DNA of 21,620 bases from an uncultured Clostridia bacterium (GTDB lineage Bacteria > Bacillota > Clostridia > Christensenellales > UBA1242). The stretch covers positions 1 to 21,620 of the forward strand of contig CALWKJ010000013.1 in the NCBI GenBank assembly GCA_944381225.1. Direction: 5' to 3'. This document shows positions 14,884-21,620 of the stretch, in pieces. The notes below the pieces were generated by a model. The model searched no databases. It was given only the letters and a program-made list of their open reading frames with translations, and had not been told where the DNA came from. Position numbers and translations under genes: made by a program. Each line of letters opens with the position of its first letter. Within the stretch, counting starts at the first letter, position 1.

Positions 14884-14912
14884 ATTATACATATTAAAAA
14901 CATTTTTTTCAA
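14884..14912 (-). promoter_or_regulatory. Promoter of the small membrane protein gene
   Basis: Read leftward: TTGAAA (14912-14907), a 17-base spacer, a perfect TATAAT (14889-14884), then the GGGAGGT site and the ATG at 14866. Confidence 0.75.
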
Positions 14913-14966
14913 CAAAAAACAACAAAACGTGAATAATATGTTTTTTTATCATTTTTATTATTATGA

Positions 14967-14995
14967 TTGCACAGTGTAATTTATTCTTATATAAT
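14967..14995 (+). promoter_or_regulatory. Promoter of the RluA-family gene
   Basis: TTGCAC (14967-14972), a 17-base spacer, a perfect TATAAT (14990-14995). Transcription would start near 15002, giving a short leader with AAAAAGG before the ATG at 15021. It shows that an upstream in-frame TTG at 14967 is the -35 box and not a start codon. Confidence 0.75.
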
Positions 14996-15020
14996 TAAAT
15001 TTAGAACAAAAAGGTACAAT

Positions 15021-15869
15021 ATGGAAAAATATAAATTTAAAGTAGATAAACCAAATAAACTTCTAAAATTTTTATCAATCGCTTTGCAACAGTATTCATA
15101 TTCAACTTTACAACAAGCAAATAGAAATAAGGACATTTTGGTTAATGGCAAACGTGAAAAATCAAATGTTTGTTTGCAAAAAGGCGATGTTGTTGAAATA
15201 TATTTAAACCAAACTAAAAAATTAAACAAATATGAAGTTTATTATCAAGACGACAACATAATTGTTTTTAATAAACGAAGGGGTATAGAAGTTTGCGATG
15301 GAGAGTTTAACATTTTAACAGATTACCAAAATTTAAATTTAAAAATTTATGCAATTCATAGATTGGATAGAAATACAAGTGGGCTTGTCGTGTTCGCAAA
15401 ATCAATTAAAGTAAAAAACGAATTGTTAAAAATTTTTAAAGCACATCAAGTTAAAAAATATTATTATGCAATCGTAAAAAGACGTGAAATAGAAGCAGAA
15501 GGCACCTTTAGTGACTTCTTGCAAAAAGATGCTAAAAATAGCATTGTGAAAATTTATAATAAAAAAATCAATGGAGCAAGCCCCATACAAACACAATATA
15601 AAGTTTTAAAAAATAATGATAAACTATCTTTAGTTGAAGTTGTGATAAGTTCTGGAAAAACACATCAAATAAGAGCGCAACTTGCATATCATGGTATGCC
15701 AATTTTAGGAGATGAAAAATATGGGGATGCAAAATTTAATAAACTTTTAAAAGAGAATAAACAGCTTTTGCAAGCCTATAAAATTGAGTTTTTGGTAAAT
15801 GAAAACAGTTTTTTAAAATATTTAAACAACTTAAAGCTTGAACTAGATTGCGAATTTAAAGTGTTTTAA
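15021..15869 (+). CDS. RluA-family RNA pseudouridine synthase
   Basis: 282 residues from the ATG with AAGG 6 bases upstream. The enzyme isomerises specific uridines to pseudouridine in rRNA or tRNA. An S4 RNA-binding domain occupies about residues 12-60 (LLKFLSIALQQ, ILVNGKREKSNVCLQKGDVVEIYL). The catalytic motif HRLDRNTSGLVVFAKS carries the nucleophile D116. The later motif SSGKTHQIRAQLAYHGMPILGDEKYG is the family's typical C-terminal signature. S4 plus RluA catalytic domain is the RluC/RluD/YlyB-type arrangement. The target uridine cannot be told from sequence. It has its own promoter and is followed after 35 bases by a ferritin-like gene with no clear promoter, so the two are probably co-transcribed. 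Confidence 0.93.
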   Translation: MEKYKFKVDKPNKLLKFLSIALQQYSYSTLQQANRNKDILVNGKREKSNVCLQKGDVVEIYLNQTKKLNKYEVYYQDDNIIVFNKRRGIEVCDGEFNILTDYQNLNLKIYAIHRLDRNTSGLVVFAKSIKVKNELLKIFKAHQVKKYYYAIVKRREIEAEGTFSDFLQKDAKNSIVKIYNKKINGASPIQTQYKVLKNNDKLSLVEVVISSGKTHQIRAQLAYHGMPILGDEKYGDAKFNKLLKENKQLLQAYKIEFLVNENSFLKYLNNLKLELDCEFKVF

Positions 15870-15877
15870 CATTTTTT

Positions 15878-15889
15878 TGTAAATTTACA
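15878..15889. promoter_or_regulatory. Perfect 12-base palindrome before the ferritin-like gene
   Basis: TGTAAATTTACA is fully self-complementary and sits 15 bases before the ATG at 15905, in the gap after the RluA-family gene. It could be a small operator. It does not match a PerR or Fur box I can name and, in such AT-rich DNA, chance is possible. Confidence 0.25.
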
Positions 15890-15904
15890 TATGTATTTCA
15901 TGTT

Positions 15905-16382
15905 ATGCCAAAAACGCAATTAAAGAATTTAATGTCAAACACATATTATTCCAATTTAATAAAAGAGCAGTATAGTGGTGACGATAGTGAAACTATAAGC
16001 TTTTTGCAATTTTTGTATTTTAGCTATATTTTGTCTAGCTTTGACAACGATTTTGTAGATGAATTTTATTTGATAGCCCAAGACGATATAGAACACCATA
16101 AACTTTTAGGGGAGTGCATAGTGAAATTAGGTGGTGATCCCACTTATTATTCATCAAAAAACACGTACTTAAATGGCAAAAATGTGGAATATACAAAAGG
16201 AATAAAACAAATGATTTTGCGTGGTATAGAAATAAAAGAAAAATCAATAATAAATTATAAAATTTTAATTTCTAAAATTATAGAAAAAGAAATAAAGAAT
16301 ATTTTGGAAATAATTTTAGTTGATGAACAAAAACATAAAGAAATGCTTAAAAATATGTTAAAAAAATATGAAAATAATACTT

Positions 16383-16384
<2 letters not shown>
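15905..16384 (+). CDS. Ferritin-like (rubrerythrin-type) di-iron/manganese protein
   Basis: 159 residues. The four-helix pattern resembles a clostridial ferritin-like family in which SELT, DExxH, a mid-protein GEK and DExxH segments supply the metal ligands. Seen here: E29 in DDSETISFLQF (helix 1); D61 and H64 in AQDDIEHHKLLGE (helix 2), followed by the family's LGGDP; E112 in KEKSIINY (helix 3); E141 and H144 in VDEQKHKEML (helix 4). The usual Glu of the helix-2 ExxH is Asp (D61), a conservative change in a ligand. There is no signal peptide. A role in peroxide or metal handling is inferred from the family. The ATG lacks a Shine-Dalgarno. The gene lies 35 bases after the RluA-family gene and ends in its own terminator. 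Confidence 0.75.
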
Positions 16385-16438
<54 letters not shown>

Positions 16439-16505
16439 AAATTTTTAATTCTTAGCAATAATTATAATTCTTAATAATATTTTATTAAATATTATAATAT
16501 TTCGT

Positions 16506-16535
16506 TTGATAAAAAATGCTAAATAGTGTTAGAAT
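16506..16535 (+). promoter_or_regulatory. Promoter of the giant lipoprotein gene
   Basis: TTGATA (16506-16511), an 18-base spacer, TAGAAT (16530-16535). The leader is about 43 bases and ends with GGGAG (16574-16578) 6 bases before the ATG at 16585. Confidence 0.6.
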
Positions 16536-16584
16536 ATATCGAAAGATAAGTCAATTTGCATTTTTGTATATTTGGGAGAAAAAT

Positions 16585-19500
16585 ATGAAAAAAATATTTC
16601 CGTATATTTTAACATTGTTTTGCATTTTTTCCATAGCTTTTATGGGCGCATGTAACAATAATGAAGTTTCAATAAAATTTGAAACTGATTTTATTGAGTT
16701 AAATGTGGGAGATGAATATGATTTAAACGAAAAAATCGTAGTTAAAAATGTAAACAAAAGCGATGTAAAATTAAAATCTTTAGATAGTTCTGTTGTTTCC
16801 GTAATTGAAGGTAAAGCTGTTGCAGTTGGATTTGGAACAACTTTTGTTCAGGCTTTTTACAAAGACAAAATAGCAAATTTAGAAATAAAAGTAAACAGTG
16901 AAGCTGTAGAGTGTGAGGCGCCTCTTGGACTTATGTATGACGAACAAAACGGATATATAACTTGGAATCACGTCTTAGTTAAAATTGGCGATGAAATTCA
17001 ACAAGTTAATTCTTATACTGTTGAAATTACCTCGCAAAATCAAATAAGCGAAGAGTTGGTTATAGGTGATAACAAATACTTTTTAGAGGATAGTGGAGAA
17101 TATTCAATTAGAGTAAAGTGCAATTCATTTTCATCTAATCAAACAACAATTTATAAAGGCTCTAATTACAGCGATAGCATAGAGTTAACCAAATTGGAAA
17201 AGCCTTATAATTTAACATACAATGATGAAACAAAAACATTGTCTTGGCAAGCAGATGATGACATCGCAACTTTTGTTGTAAGCATAAATGGAGTTTTGTC
17301 TAATCCAACATCGCAAAAACAAATGGTGGTAGATTTAGCTTCTAAAAATATAAATACACAAGAAAGATATGAAGTTTGTGTAATAAGCAATTCTTCAAAA
17401 TCTAATAAAACTGGAATTGTTGCAAAAAGTGCCAGTGAAACAAAAATTTGGACAAGATTGTATGCCCCAAAATTAAATATAAGAGACGGTGAAATTACGT
17501 GGGACAATTCTCAAACTGGTGAATTTCACTATGAAATAACACGAACAGATGTAAATGGTGTGCAATACAAAGAAAATGTCAGTGGTGGCAAATACAGTTT
17601 AAACGGCATAGCCGCTGGCACATATAATACCCTTTCAATAAGAGCCATAAGTGATAGTGAAATGTATTTGTCAAGTGAAAACGAAAGCACATTGACTGAT
17701 GTTATAAAATTGGACAAGGCAACATTATCATTTGATGCAATTACAAAAACATTTAGTGTTTTAAATTTTGAAGGAAAGCAAATTGAACTTGAAATTACAT
17801 ACAAAAACAGCGTGCAAAAAGTTAAGCTAAACAATGGACAATATCAATTTACAAGTGAAGATGTTGGTACATATTCAGTTTGTGCTTATGTTTATGCACA
17901 AACAGACAAAGAAATCAATTCAGATGTATCTAACTATATAACGTTGGTCAATTTGCCAAAAATAGACACTTCAACAATAAACCAAAGTGTTGTTGACAAT
18001 AAATACTTTGTGTCTTTTGAACAAATAGAAAATGCCGACACATATTCGTTGTCTTATGTTAAAAATGAACAAACAAACACACTGATAAAACAAAATGACA
18101 ATTCATATGGCGATGTAGATGTGTTATTTAAAGAAAGTGGAGCGTATCAAATTATCATAACTGCTTCATCAACTAAATCGGTTTCACAGGATATGTTCAT
18201 TTTGCCTTCACAAACCACTATCACACTTGTGAGACAAAGTGATGTTGTTGCGTCGTTGCAAACGAATGAAAATCCAACAACCATCACATGGGATGCCATT
18301 TCATCGGCAAATGGATATGGATATTACATAACAAAAAACAACGAAATTTTTGACGAGAGCACAACATATGCAAACGCAATTTCCGTGGAAAATTTTAGTT
18401 TTGGGAAATACACTTTTAACATAAAAGCATTGGGTTCCTACAGTGGTGAAACATTGTATTTGGATAGTTTAAATTACGCAAAAATAGATTTTAGTATTCA
18501 ACTTCTCCTTGAAAGTCCTGAAGTAACTTTTGATAGAGTTACCAAAATTTTAACCGTAAACAAGGTTAAAAATGCAACAGACTATGAAATTTCAATAAAT
18601 TCGCAACCATTAGTGTTTGATAATTCTAAACAAGTAATAACAATAGATTTATCCAACAAACTTGAAGCAAGTGGCGACTATGTTGTAACTGTAACAGCAA
18701 AAAATTTGGCAGATGAACTTATTTTTGACTCTAATGTGGTAGAGATAATGATTACAAAACTAAATTCACCACAGCAATTTAATCTTGCACAAGAAGGAGT
18801 TCTGTCTATTTTGGATTATCCAAATTTGCAAGTTTTAGATTCAACAAAAGACGAAATTTTAATTAACGGAAAAAACACAAAAACTCTTGACGACAGCCAG
18901 CAATTTAACATAAAAGCAAAATTTTTAGCAACATTAGCTGTGGACAACAATCATTATTATTTGGATAGCGAGTATAGCCAATTTACAATTAATAGACTAA
19001 GTGCGCCAAACAAGCCTTCACTTAACGAGACAATAATTTTGTGGAACGCAACAAATGAAGAAAACTTTGTTTACAATGTCAAGATAACACAAAACTCGAT
19101 AACAAAAACATTTGAAATAAATCAAAACAATGTAAATGTATTTAGTGAATACTTTGAAGATGTAGACATAAAAAATAATTTTTACATACAAGTACAATAT
19201 AAATTTAAAGGAAGCGATATAAACATTGGCGAACAAACAGAATTTTATTTTACTTCAAATTTTAGCGAAGAAAGCGAAATAATTAAAATAGAAAGTGACA
19301 TTACAATGGGCGTCACAGAGACAGATGGCAGAGTTATTGCCTCATGGTCAGAAAGTAACTTAAGCGATGCCACATATCAGTTGTTTTTAAATGAAGATAA
19401 TATATATACTGGAATAGAAAACGAGTATGATATCACTTCTTTGTGCGAGCAGGCAGGCGTATATACATTGAGATTAAAGATAAGCAAACTTGGATATTTG

Positions 19501-21620
19501 ACATCGGAATACGTTGAAATTTATGTTGAAAGGCTGGAAAGCGTAAACCAAATAAGCATTGATGACAATGAAAATATAATTGTTGAAACGGATTACACAA
19601 CAGAAACTGATGATTTGGAAAATATTGCTCAATTAGAAAAAATATTTATAACAGATGAAGAAAGTAAAGAAATAACAAACTTGAGTGAATATTCAGGAAA
19701 ATTTGCTATAAAAGTTCAACTTATAGCAAAAACATATACACAAGGAAAGTACTATTATTTATCAAGTGATGTGAGTAATTTCCAATTTTCAAGAGTACAA
19801 ACATTAACAAATCCAATCATAATGGATAATGTTATTTCGTGGGACAGCATAGAAGGCATATCGGCTTACAAATTAAAATTTTCAAATGGAGAAAGCGATT
19901 TATATTATGTAGTTACAAATGCTACACAAATTAGCACAAAAGAAGAAGATATAAATTCAATTCTTTCACAATTAAATGTAGATAACAATTTTACAGTAAG
20001 CATAAGTGCTTATTTGTCAAATATAAAAGCGATAGCCGAAAATGAAACATTGCTTTCATCATATTATTCAAATGAATCGCAAATAGTAAAATTGAGTCAG
20101 GTTGAAGACATTGAGTTTGAATCGTTAAGTGCCGACCAACAAGAATTAAAAATTTCTTGGACATATTCATTTGAGGGAATAAGTTTAAAAAACTTTGTTG
20201 TTGAAATATATAAAGATTCAAATTTAATTTTGACATTAAATACATCTGGCCAAAACAACTTTGTTTTGACAAATGAATTGCTAGATTTTGGAATTTACTA
20301 TGCTTCAGTTTATGCCACAGGCACAAACAATTTTATAGACAGTGAAAAAAGCATTTCGCCAAATTACACAAGGCTAAACATGGTTACCAATATAACAGCA
20401 AATCAAGAAGCTTTACTAAGTTGGGACGGAGTTTTGGGAGCCATAAAATATGGTGTTTCATATTATTATAACGATTCAATAAATGGAGAGTTGGAAACAT
20501 TAAGCACAACAATCAATTTAAAGGAATATTTATTTGCAAATGCGTTTTCTGGACAAGTTTACATTAAAGTTTGGGCAATAGGTGGCAATGGACAAGACGT
20601 CGCAAGAACATTTTCTAGTAAACCAAGCGATAACTATGTTGTTACAAAGCCAAAAGAAGCAGAAGTAGTATTGTATACCGACAAACTTGAAATCCCAGTT
20701 GAAAATTGGGAAAGCGATAGTATATATGCAAAAAGTGAATTTTTAATAACAATAAGCGCAGATAATAGGGTAGTAAAGCAATTAACTTTATTACAAGGTG
20801 AACAATATTTGTTTGAAGACTGGTATTATATGGACACTAACGAAAAAGTCCCAACAAATGTTGAAAAAACTTATACAATTCAAATACAAAGGCAACTAAA
20901 CAACGAAGATTGCATTAAATCAGATGTTACATTTAAAACTGTAATAAAGCTTAAAGAAATATCAAACATTGGATTTATAAGAAAAACCACCAATGTGGAT
21001 GATTTAATATATTTGCAGGGAGATGTTGTAAATAACGCATCAAAATACGTGGCAATTATCGAGGGTTCAAACTATCAAACAAATGAATTTAATGTGCTAG
21101 CGCAAGTCGTACAACTCCCATTAACTGAGCAGATATACAGAGCAATTCCACAACAATTTACAATGACACTTTATGCACAAGGCATGGTAAATGGCCAAGA
21201 AAATTATATAGATAGTTCAAAAGTGTCAATTAGTGGAAAAAGATTAAATCAGGTTGCAAACTTTAAAGTTTTAGATGGAATTCTAAAATGGGATAAAGTG
21301 GATTTGGCATATGATTATGCAATAAACGTAAATGACACGGAAATTTTAACTGGTTATGTAAATGATTCAAATCATACATTATATGAAAGCTTAACAGGCA
21401 AAGCTGGAGATTTTGTATTGAATATAAAAGCCGTGGGCAATGTTAATACAGGCCTTATACAAAATGACGTTGTGCTTGATTCTTTATATATTACAGACCA
21501 ATCTGGAATAAAAACAGACTACTATTGTACTAAACTTGAGATGCCTTCTAATTTTAAAGTTGTTCAAGGGTATTTGGCATTTACAAAAGTTTCAGATGCT
21601 ACTGGATATCAAGTTGTTTA
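16585..21620 (+). CDS. Giant surface lipoprotein with a Big_2-like domain and about 18 FN3-like repeats (partial, runs off the window)
   Basis: At least 1678 codons, open from the ATG (GGGAG 6 bases upstream) to the window end. The N-terminus MKKIFPYILTLF leads to a lipobox-like FMGAC, so C23 should be lipidated and the protein anchored on the outer face of the membrane. Residues about 26-110 (ELNVGDEYDL, LDSSVVSV, GKAVAVGFGTTFVQAFY) fit a bacterial Ig-like (Big_2) domain. From about 112 on, units of 85-100 residues recur, each with a conserved LSW/ITW-type strand followed by a Y-V/I-strand: GYITWN, TLSWQ, EITWD, TITWDAISSANGYGYYI, VISWDSIEGISAYKLKF, LLSWDGVLGAIKYGVSY, ILKWDKVDLAYDYAINV. These are typical diverged fibronectin-III-like modules. 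There are no enzyme motifs in the visible part, and the C-terminus is unseen. An adhesin or extracellular binding role is inferred. Confidence 0.85.
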   Translation, partial: MKKIFPYILTLFCIFSIAFMGACNNNEVSIKFETDFIELNVGDEYDLNEKIVVKNVNKSDVKLKSLDSSVVSVIEGKAVAVGFGTTFVQAFYKDKIANLEIKVNSEAVECEAPLGLMYDEQNGYITWNHVLVKIGDEIQQVNSYTVEITSQNQISEELVIGDNKYFLEDSGEYSIRVKCNSFSSNQTTIYKGSNYSDSIELTKLEKPYNLTYNDETKTLSWQADDDIATFVVSINGVLSNPTSQKQMVVDLASKNINTQERYEVCVISNSSKSNKTGIVAKSASETKIWTRLYAPKLNIRDGEITWDNSQTGEFHYEITRTDVNGVQYKENVSGGKYSLNGIAAGTYNTLSIRAISDSEMYLSSENESTLTDVIKLDKATLSFDAITKTFSVLNFEGKQIELEITYKNSVQKVKLNNGQYQFTSEDVGTYSVCAYVYAQTDKEINSDVSNYITLVNLPKIDTSTINQSVVDNKYFVSFEQIENADTYSLSYVKNEQTNTLIKQNDNSYGDVDVLFKESGAYQIIITASSTKSVSQDMFILPSQTTITLVRQSDVVASLQTNENPTTITWDAISSANGYGYYITKNNEIFDESTTYANAISVENFSFGKYTFNIKALGSYSGETLYLDSLNYAKIDFSIQLLLESPEVTFDRVTKILTVNKVKNATDYEISINSQPLVFDNSKQVITIDLSNKLEASGDYVVTVTAKNLADELIFDSNVVEIMITKLNSPQQFNLAQEGVLSILDYPNLQVLDSTKDEILINGKNTKTLDDSQQFNIKAKFLATLAVDNNHYYLDSEYSQFTINRLSAPNKPSLNETIILWNATNEENFVYNVKITQNSITKTFEINQNNVNVFSEYFEDVDIKNNFYIQVQYKFKGSDINIGEQTEFYFTSNFSEESEIIKIESDITMGVTETDGRVIASWSESNLSDATYQLFLNEDNIYTGIENEYDITSLCEQAGVYTLRLKISKLGYLTSEYVEIYVERLESVNQISIDDNENIIVETDYTTETDDLENIAQLEKIFITDEESKEITNLSEYSGKFAIKVQLIAKTYTQGKYYYLSSDVSNFQFSRVQTLTNPIIMDNVISWDSIEGISAYKLKFSNGESDLYYVVTNATQISTKEEDINSILSQLNVDNNFTVSISAYLSNIKAIAENETLLSSYYSNESQIVKLSQVEDIEFESLSADQQELKISWTYSFEGISLKNFVVEIYKDSNLILTLNTSGQNNFVLTNELLDFGIYYASVYATGTNNFIDSEKSISPNYTRLNMVTNITANQEALLSWDGVLGAIKYGVSYYYNDSINGELETLSTTINLKEYLFANAFSGQVYIKVWAIGGNGQDVARTFSSKPSDNYVVTKPKEAEVVLYTDKLEIPVENWESDSIYAKSEFLITISADNRVVKQLTLLQGEQYLFEDWYYMDTNEKVPTNVEKTYTIQIQRQLNNEDCIKSDVTFKTVIKLKEISNIGFIRKTTNVDDLIYLQGDVVNNASKYVAIIEGSNYQTNEFNVLAQVVQLPLTEQIYRAIPQQFTMTLYAQGMVNGQENYIDSSKVSISGKRLNQVANFKVLDGILKWDKVDLAYDYAINVNDTEILTGYVNDSNHTLYESLTGKAGDFVLNIKAVGNVNTGLIQNDVVLDSLYITDQSGIKTDYYCTKLEMPSNFKVVQGYLAFTKVSDATGYQVV

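Noticed and set aside
14967..15020. A longer N-terminus for the RluA-family protein starting at a TTG
   Set aside because: The TTG is the -35 box of a near-consensus promoter whose TATAAT lies at 14990-14995, so this stretch is not translated.
19991..20326. Minus-strand open frames opposite the FN3 lipoprotein (also near 17205-17834 and 19018-19236)
   Set aside because: They are antisense to a continuous 5-kb coding frame, and their translations show no recognisable domain.

Overview
The window is strongly AT-rich chromosomal DNA with short intergenic gaps, good Shine-Dalgarno sites on many genes, TTGACA/TATAAT-type promoters and U-tailed hairpin terminators. Together with an AddAB (rather than RecBCD) pair, a DeoA/Pdp-type phosphorylase, a TasA-like exported protein and lipoprotein-type export, this points to a low-GC Firmicute, probably an uncultured clostridial lineage. 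The standard code is used, with TAA and TGA stops. I see no tRNA, rRNA, IS element, prophage or CRISPR array.

Layout. (1) 1-2139, leftward: the first 39 codons of a probable RelA/SpoT enzyme, overlapped by the end of an HTH (XRE-type) regulator whose promoter contains an inverted repeat, then an unrecognised cytosolic 308-residue protein. (2) 2250-3722, rightward: a Myb/SANT-like regulator with a coiled-coil tail, then a small exported TasA/camelysin-like protein with its own promoter and terminator. (3) 3890-10499: addB-addA, overlapping by 8 bases, encoding the double-strand-break-processing helicase-nuclease. AddB has lost its Walker A motif but keeps its nuclease and Fe-S residues. (4) 10671-13283: an 870-residue membrane protein with three membrane segments, a long coiled coil, a Tyr/Gly-rich stretch and seven canonical AT-hooks. 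This is the most unusual gene here. (5) 13310-14866, leftward: thymidine/pyrimidine-nucleoside phosphorylase and an 80-residue membrane protein. (6) 15021-16384, rightward: an RluA-family pseudouridine synthase and a ferritin-like protein. (7) 16585 to the window end: a very large lipoprotein with a Big_2-like domain followed by about 18 fibronectin-III-like repeats, still open at the edge.

Most genes are independent units with their own promoter and terminator. Several terminators overlap the stop codon they follow. Two transcript types appear to coexist: ordinary leaders with a Shine-Dalgarno site, and apparently leaderless starts in which the -10 box lies 5-6 bases before the ATG (clearest at deoA, also addB and the 308-residue gene).

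The best candidate for something undescribed is the AT-hook membrane protein. Its predicted topology puts the AT-hook tail in the cytoplasm, where it could hold AT-rich chromosomal DNA at the membrane. Its segment layout also resembles ExbB/TolQ/MotA-type channel subunits. Both are inferences from sequence alone.
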